NCBI RefSeq assembly: GCF_963877135.1
Contig: NZ_CAWNSW010000141.1
Span: forward strand, 69,346 to 133,345
Reading direction: 5' to 3'
Length of the DNA stretch: 64,000 nt
DNA from: Stenomitos frigidus_A
Lineage (GTDB): Bacteria; Cyanobacteriota; Cyanobacteriia; Leptolyngbyales; Leptolyngbyaceae
Below the pieces are notes generated by a model. The model was not told the DNA's origin. It did no database searches and saw only the letters and a list, made by a program, of their open reading frames with translations. Shown piece by piece: positions 35,529 through 44,317 of this stretch (positions are counted from its first letter, which is position 1; each line of letters opens with the position of its first letter). A program made the translations under genes and the position numbers.

Positions 35529-36293
35529 ATGACTAAAGATTGGGTTCCAAAAAGAAAGGAGATTGAAGAAAAATTCTATTTATTATCAGACAAGTTGCAA
35601 AGACTTCAAAAAGCACGTGCATTTAGTTCTAGCGTCATAGAACAATTTGAACTAGACTACCGTATTCAAGAGACAAGAACAGAAATTGAAGAGATAGATA
35701 AGCGCCTGGAACAAATCGAAGAAATGGATGCACTGTCTCTTGTAAACGAATTCAAAAAAATCCTAGATGAAAACCATCAAGAAGAAAGAAAAATATTAGA
35801 ATATTTTTCATCTTCACTTGGTTACATTCAAGAGATTAAAGAAACCCAAATGGGTTTGTCTCCAATATTTGGAAAGCCTAACAAAACTCTAAAACAATCA
35901 TGGGCAGATTTATTTATAATAATGCCATTTAGAGAAGATCTAAAGCCAGTATACACAGACCATATAGTTAAGGTTGCTAATGGTTTAGGGCTGTCATGCG
36001 AAAGAGGTGATGATTTCTTTTCCAGCCACACAATAATTGATGAGGTTTGGGCAGCAACTTATTTTTCAAAGCTTTGTATTGCTGACTGCACTGGTCGTAA
36101 TCCTAATGTTTTCTATGAGTTAGGAATAGCACATACGATTGGAAGACCAGTTATTTTGCTCGCGCAGTCTATTGATGATATTCCATTTGACATTAGACAT
36201 CGCCGCTCAATTATTTATGCCTATACGCCGAGGGGAATGAGTAATTTTGAGGAAACACTTAAGAAAACTCTTGAAAGTGAGCTTTCCTTATGA
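35529..36293 (+). CDS. Coiled-coil/effector-associated domain fused to deoxyribosyltransferase-like domain
   Basis: 254 residues. Residues 5-70 form a coiled coil (LSDKLQRLQKARAF, FELDYRIQETRTEIEEIDKR) resembling the effector-associated domains of bacterial conflict systems. From about 130 a Rossmann-like domain follows: DLFIIMPFREDLKPVY, CERGDDFFSSHTIIDEVW, CIADCTGRNPNVFYELGIAHTIGRPVILL and PFDIRHRRSIIYAYT. This matches the nucleoside 2-deoxyribosyltransferase/TIR-like group. NPNVFYELG carries the conserved acidic residue expected to act in N-glycosidic chemistry on nucleotides or NAD. It is AT-rich, has AGGAGAA before the ATG, and overlaps a DUF433 gene by four bases. An immune-effector role is inference. 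Confidence 0.7.
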   Translation: MTKDWVPKRKEIEEKFYLLSDKLQRLQKARAFSSSVIEQFELDYRIQETRTEIEEIDKRLEQIEEMDALSLVNEFKKILDENHQEERKILEYFSSSLGYIQEIKETQMGLSPIFGKPNKTLKQSWADLFIIMPFREDLKPVYTDHIVKVANGLGLSCERGDDFFSSHTIIDEVWAATYFSKLCIADCTGRNPNVFYELGIAHTIGRPVILLAQSIDDIPFDIRHRRSIIYAYTPRGMSNFEETLKKTLESELSL

Positions 36294-36523
36294 CAATTAT
36301 GGATTATCACAATATCATCACCATCGAGCCTGGAAAACGTAGCGGCAAGCCCTGCATTCGAGGAATGCGAATCACAGTGTATGACATTTTAGAATATCTG
36401 GCGGGCGGCATGACAGAGGCAGAAATTTTAGAAGATTTTTCTGAACTCACATCAGAAGACATCAAAGCGTGTCTTGCTTTTGCCGCCGATCGTGAGAAAA
36501 AACTCTTTGTGGCACCGCTTTGA
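36290..36523 (+). CDS. DUF433 (VapB45-like) antitoxin
   Basis: 77 residues: IITIEPGKRSGKPCIRGMRITVYDIL followed by LAGGMTEAEILEDFSELTSEDIKACLAFAADREK, the whole DUF433 family pattern including the GKPCIRGxRI motif of a winged-helix-type antitoxin. Its first codon overlaps the stop of the effector gene (ATGA), and its TGA overlaps the TTG start of the toxin remnant, so the three genes were translated together. The cognate toxin is broken, leaving it free or cross-acting. Confidence 0.85.
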   Translation: MTIMDYHNIITIEPGKRSGKPCIRGMRITVYDILEYLAGGMTEAEILEDFSELTSEDIKACLAFAADREKKLFVAPL

Positions 36524-36800
36524 AATTGTTGTTGGATGAGAACTTATCAGACCGAATTGTTCGCAGGATTATCGACTTGTATCCTAATTCTGAACATGTC
36601 AAAACTTTAAAGTTGACATTGTTTCCAAGGATGCTGACTTTCATCAGCGCAGTTTACTCTTCGGTCATCCACCCAAATTTATCTACCTTCGGATTGGCAA
36701 CAGCCCAACGTCGAAGATTGTTGAGATTCTGAGAGACAATTTTGACACAATTCTTCAGTTTGAAGATAAAGAATTGGAAAGTATTTTAGTGCTGGGATAG
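36520..36800 (+). pseudogene. DUF5615 PIN-like toxin, frameshifted and internally deleted
   Basis: The TTG start gives MKLLLDENLSDRIVRRIIDL then YPNSEHVK, the DUF5615 N-terminus. Shortly after, the conserved continuation DIVSKDADFHQRSLLFGHPP then KFIYLRIGN appears in another frame and runs to TAG at 36798-36800. The stretch normally between SEHV and IVSKDADF (about 20 residues with the DxxIWxxA motif) is missing. A deletion that also shifted frame explains both. The toxin should be inactive. Confidence 0.8.
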
Positions 36801-36821
36801 AGCGATCGCTAATCTTTTCAG

Positions 36822-37094
36822 ATGTGGCAACGAAAAAATCTAACGAATTCTGGTTTGATCACCACCGTTACTTCAGTGCAGCAATTCGATGCCGCGAGAT
36901 GGGATAGGCAATTTGAAGAAGATGTCGCAGCCGGTCGGCTTAATGATCTCGCTCAGCAAACACTGAAACATTTGCGTGAAGGGCGCTGTACTGATCTGCG
37001 AGACATCGTGCAAGCCCTGATCTTGGCTATGCAAAACGCGCATACATTTGGACATCGCCAAGTGTATGCGCGTTTCACCCGCTATTGCTTTTGA
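36822..37094 (+). CDS. Small antitoxin-like hypothetical protein
   Basis: 90 residues. QQFDAARWDRQFEEDVAAGR followed by LNDLAQQTLKHLREGRCTDL resembles the short partner of RelE-like pairs in cyanobacteria. A GTG at 36876 could be the true start. Just upstream, another frame reads NEFWFDHHRYF, reminiscent of a RelE-like C-terminus, so this may be the tail of a second decayed toxin-antitoxin pair. The C-terminal extension after CTDL is unlike the family and may be read-through after a lost stop. Confidence 0.4.
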   Translation: MWQRKNLTNSGLITTVTSVQQFDAARWDRQFEEDVAAGRLNDLAQQTLKHLREGRCTDLRDIVQALILAMQNAHTFGHRQVYARFTRYCF

Positions 37095-37102
37095 TGCGTG
37101 TG

Positions 37103-38917
37103 CTAAGCCAGCAATTCGCCAGTTTCCTGCAAGGAGTGGAGGCGACGGTAGATGCCTTCACTATTCAGGAGTTCGTCGTGGTTGCCGACTTCAACGATGT
37201 GACCGTTTTCGAGAACCACAATTTTGTCAGCTTCGCGGACGGTGCTGAGACGGTGAGCAATGATAATCAGCGTACGGGTGCCAAGAATGGCGCGCATTGC
37301 CAGTTGAATCGATCGCTCCGACTCATAGTCCAAACTAGAGGTCGCTTCGTCAAAGATTAGCACATCCGGTTCCATAATCAGGGCGCGGGCAATGCCGACT
37401 CGTTGACGCTGACCACCAGAGAGCCGAACACCTCGTTCGCCAACGATCGTCGAATATCCCAGAGGCATGTTGCGAATGAATTCATCGGCCTGGGCAATGC
37501 GACAGGCTTCGCGCACTTGCTCGAACGACGCATCGGGGTTGCCGTAGACAAGGTTATCGAGCAGCGTGCCGTTGAAAATGTCTACTTCCTGGTGGACGAT
37601 CGCCAGTCGCTTCCGGTAGCTGCTCACGTCCAGCCGGCGCAAGTCGTGACCATCCATCAAAATGCTGCCGCTGTTAGGCTCGAAGTAGCGGAACAGGAGC
37701 TTGACTAGTGTAGATTTACCGGAACCCGATCGTCCGACCAGTGCCACCGTTTGATACGGTTCAATCAACAGGTTGATGTCCTTTAGCACTGGGCGATCGG
37801 GAGCGTACCCGAAGGTCAAGTGCGAGAATTCCACTTTGCCTGTGAACTGATACGGCTCGGCATCCTTGTCCCGCACCAGGCTACCCGCATCTTTACCAGC
37901 CGGAAGCTGCATGAATTCGTGGAAGCGAATCATCGAGGCGTAGCGCCGAGCAAAGACTTCTGCCAATTGGCTAATCGGCTCTACTTCGGCATACGCCATG
38001 CTGGAAACCGTCAGCGTGGTGACAAAATGACCCAGGGAAATTTCGCCTCGCACGGCTGCCATCAGCGTAAAGACCAGCACCAGAAAGACGCAGCTTTGCA
38101 CGATCGTGCGCTCGTACATCCCTAGCATCACATAGCCCTTGTGGATGCGGTAATCTACCACCTTGAACTCACGCTCAAACCGCTGGCGCTGTCGGGTCAG
38201 CTCTTGCGCTTCAGTGGCAAACGCTTTCACCGTTTTGATGTTCGTGATGATTTCGGAATTACGGCTTTCGGTATCCTCAATATAGCGATCGAGCTTTTCC
38301 TCCTGCTTCGTCAGCTTGGTCAATCCCGACAGGCTGAAGCTGAGAATGCCGATAAAGGATAGCAGCAGGACAATCGCAATCCGCCAATCGATCAACCAAA
38401 TAACGATAAAGATCCCCACAATGCGGGCAACTTTGGGCAAAAGCTGACCCGTAATTTCGGGATAGGTCCACGTGTGGTTAGAGATCCCTTTGGCAACCCG
38501 TGCAGCAATCCGTCCAGGGTTATTTTCGTCGTAAAACTCCAATGGGAGTGTGAGGACTTTTTCTAGCGCTTTTTGGGCATGGTCACGACGGGCACGAAAG
38601 GCGGTATCCCAGTTAAACCAGGGGCCCAACCAGGGCTGAATCGGTGCCCGACCGACCGAGACAATACACACCATCGCCAAGAGCACAACCAACGAAAGCA
38701 TCTGCCCTTGTGGTTGCCCTGTTACATTGGCAACGCCTGTGATGATCTGCTGCATGGGTTGATCAAGCGGCTGTTTGGACAGCACGTTGAGAATCTGCCC
38801 GATCGCGTAGGGGCCAAACAAATCAATGATTTCAAAGGCACTCATCATTGCAATGCTAAAGACGGAGATTCGCCAATACCGCTGGTAAAAGCGAGCAATG
38901 TCTTGAAATTTCGCCAT
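37103..38917 (-). CDS. ABC exporter, fused permease and ATPase
   Basis: 604-residue half-transporter: six transmembrane helices in the first ~330 residues, then an ATPase domain with Walker A VGRSGSGKST, Q-loop VHQEVDIFNGTL, signature VRLSGGQRQR, Walker B LIFDEATSSLD and switch His in IAHRLS. It belongs to the MsbA/multidrug-lipid exporter branch, works as a dimer, and its substrate is unknown. ATG 38917 follows AAGGAGGAATC, one of the best ribosome sites in the window. It converges on the small ORF at 37.0 kb and is not in an obvious operon. Confidence 0.9.
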   Translation of the reverse strand: MAKFQDIARFYQRYWRISVFSIAMMSAFEIIDLFGPYAIGQILNVLSKQPLDQPMQQIITGVANVTGQPQGQMLSLVVLLAMVCIVSVGRAPIQPWLGPWFNWDTAFRARRDHAQKALEKVLTLPLEFYDENNPGRIAARVAKGISNHTWTYPEITGQLLPKVARIVGIFIVIWLIDWRIAIVLLLSFIGILSFSLSGLTKLTKQEEKLDRYIEDTESRNSEIITNIKTVKAFATEAQELTRQRQRFEREFKVVDYRIHKGYVMLGMYERTIVQSCVFLVLVFTLMAAVRGEISLGHFVTTLTVSSMAYAEVEPISQLAEVFARRYASMIRFHEFMQLPAGKDAGSLVRDKDAEPYQFTGKVEFSHLTFGYAPDRPVLKDINLLIEPYQTVALVGRSGSGKSTLVKLLFRYFEPNSGSILMDGHDLRRLDVSSYRKRLAIVHQEVDIFNGTLLDNLVYGNPDASFEQVREACRIAQADEFIRNMPLGYSTIVGERGVRLSGGQRQRVGIARALIMEPDVLIFDEATSSLDYESERSIQLAMRAILGTRTLIIIAHRLSTVREADKIVVLENGHIVEVGNHDELLNSEGIYRRLHSLQETGELLA

Positions 38918-39494
38918 GATTCCTCCTTAAACGGTCGATGCCAAATTTGTGTCGAGCAGTTCAGTTAACCCAACGCTAACCATCAGCCGTTAACGTTGGT
39001 TTTGCTGAGTTCTTTTGATGGACGTCCGCTCTCATGGCAGTACGAGCAGCGATCGCGCCAGACACAGCATGAAAATCACAGCAAGAACTACTGGATATAC
39101 TACAAAAGTAGTATTGTAATACAAATACAGTGCGCTTGGTGAAATTCCTCAATTAGAAAAGCGATTTTTTCAACGGTGGTAAGGGAAGAGTCTGGTTTGA
39201 GTGGATTGAGCGGTCAGCGGTCAGCGATCAGCAAGCCTAACTGGTTTGAGTTTTGCAGGCGGAACAACCCTCTATCTTTCCTGCTGTCTCGCTGTTGCTG
39301 CCTCTGTCTCCCAAAGCCTCACTCCCTACTCTCCGCGCATCTCATCCCTTCGAAAGCGATCGCTTCACACTCAGGAGAGATGAAGCAAAGCCTTGCCCTC
39401 GGCCATTCTGTCTACAACGAGAGACGTGCTTCAAAAGGCGATTAACTCTCTACACACCAGGGACTGCTTCAGTTGGGCGTTCACGAGGAAAAGG
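38918..39494. other. Divergent intergenic region with a hairpin and heptamers
   Basis: Lies between the divergent ABC exporter and the seven-repeat membrane protein. ATACTAC/GTAGTAT (39097-39114, four-base loop) forms a perfect stem near AT-rich sequence. GGTCAGC heptamers occur at 39210-39232. No gene is supported: the plus-strand frames at 39176-39498 look like read-through into the next gene. Confidence 0.55.
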
Positions 39495-42400
39495 ATGATG
39501 ATGGATAACTTTGGGATGGCGTTCGCGCTCGATCGCCTTCCAAGATGGATAGCGCAAGTGCCGCTAGATGGGGCAGTCAGTACACCTGAGAGGGCAGCAT
39601 TGGTTTTCTCAGGACCTCAATTTTTTATTGCGTTAATTGCAGGATTAGTTTTAGCGTTTGCCTTTCAATTATTGCTAACAAATCTTTCGGTCGCAGCGGG
39701 CATTTCGTATCTGGGTCGCTCATCAGATGACGATGATGATTCTGACAGCCATGAATCAGGAAGCTTGGGCGGCACCGTGAAGAAGATTGGCTTTGCAGTG
39801 GGGCTGTGGACATTGCTTACGGTTAGTGTGGCACTGTTTCTCGCCTGCCTACTGGCTGTTAAGCTAAGCCTCATTACCAGTTCAGTGCTGGGTGCGATCG
39901 TCGGCGTTGTTATTTGGGGCGCTTATTTTGTTCTGCTAGTCCTCTTTAGCTCCTTAACGGTGGGCTCGTTGGCTGGCTCGGTCGTCAGCACGGCTGTGTC
40001 CGGCTTTCAGGCAATCTTTGGGACAGCAACCGCAGCGTTGGGTGCGAAGGCCGTTAACAATCAGGTTGTCGCCACTGCCGAAGCGGCCGCAGCAGCCGTT
40101 AGACGCGAGCTCGGTGCAGGGCTTGATCCGACGAGCGTACGCGAGTCGATCGAAGACTACCTGGATAACTTACGCCCCGCGGGACTCGATATTCCTAAAA
40201 TTCGCAGCGAATTCGAAAAGCTAGTCAACGATCCAGAGCTAAGAGAGATTGCGGGTAGTGGTTCTCCGGTAGAAATTGCCGATCGCCTGCGGAGTATCGA
40301 TCGCGGCACGTTTGTGAACCTGGTCAGCAGTCGTACCGACCTTTCCCGGCGGGATGCTGAACGGCTGGTGGGTCAGCTCGACTCAGTTTGGCAAACCGTG
40401 GTTAACCAATTTCAAAAGAAAGATCCCACCTCGGAGCTGGTGGAATATCTACGGTCGGCTCAACCAACAGCGCTGAATTCGAGTGAATTGAATACCAAGA
40501 TCGATCGTCTGACTGAAGAAGTCCGGCAGCAGCGAGAACTGGCGCGGTCTGGTCAACTGGCACCGTATCAGTCGTCTGAGTCGTCTAAAGAAGAAGGTAG
40601 TCTGGTTAATCGGGCACTTCAGTTTGGCTTTACAAGTTTGATCGGCACTGTCATGGGGCGTGGCGATCTGTCTGACCTGAATGTAGAGAAAATTCTGGGT
40701 CAGCTCGAAACCGCTAAAGACAAACTGGGCGACACCACAAAACAGGTCGCTCAGAAGGTGCCGGGGCTCTCGTTCAACACCATCAAGGCGGATACTGAGA
40801 ACTATTTGCTCAATGCCTATTCCTGGCACCTTAACCGCGAAACGCTACAGACCGAGTTCAGGGATGTCATTTATGACCCTGAAGCCGATCCACTCACGGT
40901 GCAGCGGCAGTTAGAGCAACTGAACCGCTCTTACTTCGTGGATGTGCTGACGCAACGCAGCGACCTCACGCCTGCCAGAATTTCGGAAATTGCCGATCAG
41001 CTAGAAGTCATTCGTGCTTCGACGCTGGGCACTGTCCAAGCAGCAGCGGCTGAAGAGCAAAGCAGTGATGTCCGCAGTCGAGTGGAAAATTACCTGCGAT
41101 CGACCGGCAAAGAGGAACTCAATCCTCAAGGCATCGAGCGCGATTTTCGCTTGCTGCTAGACGATCGCGAAGCAGGCTTTGATGCGTTGCAAAACCGTCT
41201 CAGCCAGTTTGACCGCAACACCTTAGTCGCTCTAATGGCGCAACGGCAGGATACAACGCCCGAAGAAGCCGAGCGCATCGTCACCCAGATTGAAAGCACT
41301 CGCGACAATGTTCTCAACACGGCGCGTGAATCACAGGAACGTGTGAAAGCTGAGGCTTTGGCAGTGCGCGATCGCGTGGAAACCTATCTACGCAACACCA
41401 ACAAGTCAGAACTGAATCCTGAAGGGATCAAGCGCGACTTCCGACTGCTGCTGGACGATCCGCAAGCGGGTGGGTCTGCCTTGCGCGATCGCCTCAGTCA
41501 GGTCGATCGAGATACGCTAGTGCAACTGCTGGCTCAGCGGCAAGATATCACGCCCGAAGAAGCTGATCGTATCGTCACTCAGCTTGAAGATGTGCGTCAT
41601 AACGTACTCCACGCACCACAAATTGTGGCAGACAAAGCGAAAGATCAGTATGACCAGGTAAGTACCGCGATCGCCGATTATCTGCGCCGCACCAACCTGT
41701 CAGAGCTTAATCCTGATGGCATCCAGAGCGATTTAAATACGTTGCTGCACGATCCCAAACAGGGCACGATCGCGCTACGGCAACGGCTCTCTCAGGTCGA
41801 TCGTGAAACGCTGGTAAAACTGCTTAGCCAACGAGACGACCTCACCGAAGAGCAAGTCAACCAGTACATCGATCAAGTGCAGGAAGCGCTTCGTCGCATC
41901 GTTCGTTCGCCGCGACGACTGGCATCACGCACAAAGCGGCGGGTGCAGGACTTCCAGACCAATGTGGAAAGCTACTTGCTCCAAACAAACAAGGATGAAC
42001 TCAATCCTGATGGCATCAAACGCGACCTGCAACTCTTGTTGAACGATCCACGTGCAGGGGCAAGCAGCCTGGGCGAACGACTCAGCCAGGTAGACCGTTC
42101 AACTATTGTGGCCTTGCTGTCTCAACGTCAGGATATCAGCCAGGCTGAAGCCGAGCGGATTGTCGATCAGGTACTTTCTGTGCGTGATCAGGTGTCGGCT
42201 CAGATCCAGAAGATCCAGAACCGCATCCAGTCTGTCATTGATGGCATTCTGGCGCGCATTCGGGATTACCTGAACTCGCTCGATCGCCCAGAACTCAACT
42301 ACGACGGCATCAAGCGCGATGTTCGCACGATGTTCTACGATCCTCAGGCGGGCTTTGACGCGATGCGCGATCGGCTCGGCAGCTTCAACCGCGAAACCCT

Positions 42401-42677
42401 GGTCGCCGTGATGAGTTCTCGCGACGACATCTCCGAAGAGCAAGCCAACCACATCATCGATCAGGTCGAAGATGCTCGTAGCAGCGTGTTGCGCCGGGCA
42501 GAACGTTTGCAAGGCGAGGCTCAACGACGGCTGGATGAAGTCAAATATCAGGCGCAGAGACAAGTGAAAGAAACCCAAAAAGCGGCTGCTAGTGCTGCCT
42601 GGTGGCTCTTCGGTACGGCACTGGTTTCGGCTGGTGCGGCGGCCTTAGCAGGGGCGATCGCAGTTAGAGGTGTTTAG
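39495..42677 (+). CDS. Membrane protein with seven ~85-residue helical repeats
   Basis: About 1060 residues. N-terminal hydrophobic helices (FIALIAGLVLAFAFQLLLT; then a DDDDD-rich loop and two or three more helices) anchor it. It then carries seven copies of a unit with the pattern YLxxTNxxELNPdGIxrDxxxLLxDPxAG followed by LxxRLSQvDRxTLVxLLSQRxDIxxEeAxrIVdQvexvR. Copies 1 and 2 are diverged, 3 to 7 similar. It ends with a transmembrane helix (AAWWLFGTALVSAGAAALAG). The repeat is not one I can name. The frame is open to 39393; ATG 39495 follows GAGGAAAAGG. Scaffold or membrane-shaping roles are guesses. Confidence 0.7.
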   Translation: MMMDNFGMAFALDRLPRWIAQVPLDGAVSTPERAALVFSGPQFFIALIAGLVLAFAFQLLLTNLSVAAGISYLGRSSDDDDDSDSHESGSLGGTVKKIGFAVGLWTLLTVSVALFLACLLAVKLSLITSSVLGAIVGVVIWGAYFVLLVLFSSLTVGSLAGSVVSTAVSGFQAIFGTATAALGAKAVNNQVVATAEAAAAAVRRELGAGLDPTSVRESIEDYLDNLRPAGLDIPKIRSEFEKLVNDPELREIAGSGSPVEIADRLRSIDRGTFVNLVSSRTDLSRRDAERLVGQLDSVWQTVVNQFQKKDPTSELVEYLRSAQPTALNSSELNTKIDRLTEEVRQQRELARSGQLAPYQSSESSKEEGSLVNRALQFGFTSLIGTVMGRGDLSDLNVEKILGQLETAKDKLGDTTKQVAQKVPGLSFNTIKADTENYLLNAYSWHLNRETLQTEFRDVIYDPEADPLTVQRQLEQLNRSYFVDVLTQRSDLTPARISEIADQLEVIRASTLGTVQAAAAEEQSSDVRSRVENYLRSTGKEELNPQGIERDFRLLLDDREAGFDALQNRLSQFDRNTLVALMAQRQDTTPEEAERIVTQIESTRDNVLNTARESQERVKAEALAVRDRVETYLRNTNKSELNPEGIKRDFRLLLDDPQAGGSALRDRLSQVDRDTLVQLLAQRQDITPEEADRIVTQLEDVRHNVLHAPQIVADKAKDQYDQVSTAIADYLRRTNLSELNPDGIQSDLNTLLHDPKQGTIALRQRLSQVDRETLVKLLSQRDDLTEEQVNQYIDQVQEALRRIVRSPRRLASRTKRRVQDFQTNVESYLLQTNKDELNPDGIKRDLQLLLNDPRAGASSLGERLSQVDRSTIVALLSQRQDISQAEAERIVDQVLSVRDQVSAQIQKIQNRIQSVIDGILARIRDYLNSLDRPELNYDGIKRDVRTMFYDPQAGFDAMRDRLGSFNRETLVAVMSSRDDISEEQANHIIDQVEDARSSVLRRAERLQGEAQRRLDEVKYQAQRQVKETQKAAASAAWWLFGTALVSAGAAALAGAIAVRGV

Positions 42678-42706
42678 TCACCGTTTCTAAAACGCTCACA
42701 CCTTAT

Positions 42707-42730
42707 GCCTCTCTTCGGAGAGGCTTTTTT
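42707..42730 (+). terminator. Rho-independent terminator of the seven-repeat protein
   Basis: Perfect GCCTCTC/GAGAGGC stem with a TTCG tetraloop followed by six T, 30 bases after the stop codon. Confidence 0.95.
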
Positions 42731-42739
42731 AATGGCGAC

Positions 42740-42899
42740 TTATGTAAACCTCGGAGGTTTTAACCAGGCATGTGGCGTGTCACCAATGTCTTTACTTAAA
42801 CCTCGAAGGTTTTGGTGAGCGATTATGTAAACCTCGGAGGTTTTAACCAGGCATGTGGCGTGTCACCAATGTCTTTACTTAAACCTCCGAGGTTTTGGT
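42740..42899. repeat. Two direct 77-bp repeats, each ending in AAACCTCGGAGGTTT inverted ends
   Basis: Copies at 42740-42816 and 42823-42899 are nearly identical (83-base offset). Within each, AAACCTCGGAGGTTT on the left and AAACCTCCGAGGTTT on the right are exact reverse complements and almost self-palindromic; in copy 1 the right end carries one change (AAACCTCGAAGGTTT). The middle contains GGCGTGTCACC. It looks like a very small mobile-type repeat that duplicated in tandem. Confidence 0.8.
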
Positions 42900-43129
42900 A
42901 CGCAATGCAGACGCACTGTTACGCGATGCAATGCGATTGTAAGGCGATGCAGACGCAATGTGAGGCATCACAATGCCATTGCGGCACGATGCAAAAGGAT
43001 TGCCACCTGATGCCATACGAATGTAAGGCGATACAGACGCAATGTGAGGCATTACAATTGAATTGCGGCACGATGCAGAAGGATTGTGACCCATCGCGCT
43101 CGCAATGTCAGACGATACAGAACGATCGC
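42899..43129 (+). repeat. Eleven-unit 21-bp minisatellite reading as Cys heptapeptides
   Basis: Eleven consecutive 21-base units of the form aaggcgatgcagacgcaatg+t. Read in one frame (inside an open frame at 42812-43252) they give YAMQTHC, YAMQCDC, KAMQTQC, EASQCHC, GTMQKDC, HLMPYEC, KAIQTQC, EALQLNC, GTMQKDC, DPSRSQC, QTIQNDR: Cys at position 7 of ten units. Units 3-6 and 7-10 form an 84-base higher-order repeat, with unit 5 and unit 9 differing only by synonymous bases. No ribosome site or family match supports translation, so it is entered as a repeat. Confidence 0.85.
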
Positions 43130-43141
43130 TCGGAGCGTGTT

Positions 43142-43174
43142 TGGTGCGTTACGGCGTTGCCTAACACACCCTAC
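43142..43174 (-). repeat. 33-bp interspersed repeat (copy 2)
   Basis: Reverse-complement copy of the element at 25430-25462 with three mismatches (TTG/T versus ACG/C in the middle). It ends about 10 bases before the stop of the YihY/BrkB gene. Confidence 0.75.
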
Positions 43175-43184
43175 CTTATTAAAT

Positions 43185-44093
43185 TCACGATCCTAAGTTT
43201 CGGCGGCTACCGAACAAATGAGCGTAAACGTAAGAAAATTCGCAGCCCATGAGAAAGATTTGACAGGTCAGATATAGCCACAGCAGCAAAATCATCACGC
43301 CACCAATCACGCCATAGGACAAGTAGCGACTGCCGATCGAAATTACGCTCTCTCCTGCTAACCGCTGTAACCCAACCAGCAGCAATGCCGAGAGCAATGC
43401 ACCCAGCCAGGTATCTTGCCACGCCACACGAGTAGAGGGCAATAGTTTGAACAGGATGCAACAGGCGATCGCTATAGTGAGAAATGATGAACCAAACTGA
43501 AGTCCTTCCGTTAGCTGAAGTTCATCGATATGGATAAAGGCAAATGTCGCCTTAAAGGTTTCCACCAACTTGAGAATGAACTGAATGGTAATGTGAGATA
43601 TGAGGGAGGTAAACAGGAACAGCGTCGTGCTTAGCACTAGCAGGAAGGATAGAACCTTATTGAGCACAAACGACAAAACGGTTTCCTGAATCGACGTTTG
43701 ATTGTTCACTCGCCAGAGCTTCTGTACAAAGCGATTGAGCACCGCAAAAACGGTACTAGCGGCATAGAGCAACAGCCCAAACCCAATGATGCCCGCGCCC
43801 GTGCTGTTTTCAGTCAGTACCACGATCGTTCCCTTGACGACCGTGTAGGCTTCTGGCGGTAGCGATCGGGTAATGGTTGTCTGCATGAGCTGAAAGGCCT
43901 CTGAACCGGGTGCAAGCCACCGACTGCCCACACTCAGCAGGATCAGCAAGATGGGAAAGAGTGAAAACAAGGCATAGTAAGACAACGCGGCTGCCATACT
44001 AGAGCAATCATCTTGCTGCCATTTCACCCCTGTTTGAATCATCAACTGCGCCGCTTTGGTAGGCAGAATGCGAGAGCGAACGTATCGCATCAT
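43185..44093 (-). CDS. YihY/virulence factor BrkB family membrane protein
   Basis: 302-residue inner-membrane protein with six hydrophobic helices. Family landmarks: DDCSSMAAALSYYALFSLFPIL near the N-terminus, GAGIIGFGLLLYAASTVFAVL, LWRVNNQTS, and C-terminal YGVIGGVMILLLWLYLTCQIFLMGCEF. The YihY family was once called RNase BN, but that activity belongs to another gene; its role is unknown, with transport or envelope functions suggested. Two ATGs (44093 and 44090) are possible. A short direct repeat (TATGGATGCAGTTTGTAA, twice) lies just upstream. Confidence 0.9.
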   Translation of the reverse strand: MMRYVRSRILPTKAAQLMIQTGVKWQQDDCSSMAAALSYYALFSLFPILLILLSVGSRWLAPGSEAFQLMQTTITRSLPPEAYTVVKGTIVVLTENSTGAGIIGFGLLLYAASTVFAVLNRFVQKLWRVNNQTSIQETVLSFVLNKVLSFLLVLSTTLFLFTSLISHITIQFILKLVETFKATFAFIHIDELQLTEGLQFGSSFLTIAIACCILFKLLPSTRVAWQDTWLGALLSALLLVGLQRLAGESVISIGSRYLSYGVIGGVMILLLWLYLTCQIFLMGCEFSYVYAHLFGSRRNLGS

Positions 44094-44317
44094 GAAGTTT
44101 AACTACTTATGGATGCAGTTTGTAATTATGGATGCAGTTTGTAAGTGGCACTGGTAACGCGCCCGTTTCTAATGTCAACAGAGCAGTCGTAGCTGAAACG
44201 ATACCATTTAGCGCTGTCCTGATAGAACTGACCTTCGCCTCGGATGCCTTCTTGAGCATTGGAGATTCCTACGGGAGTGAACCACAGTCTGATGAATTGG
44301 GGTGTGAGGTGTCGTTT

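Noticed and set aside
39060..39125. NtcA site near the 39.1-kb hairpin
   Set aside because: GTA and TAC occur, but never with the required eight-base spacing.
42879..43094. Minus-strand frame across the 21-bp satellite
   Set aside because: It is open because of the repeat period; the plus-strand frame has the more striking Cys pattern and neither has start signals.
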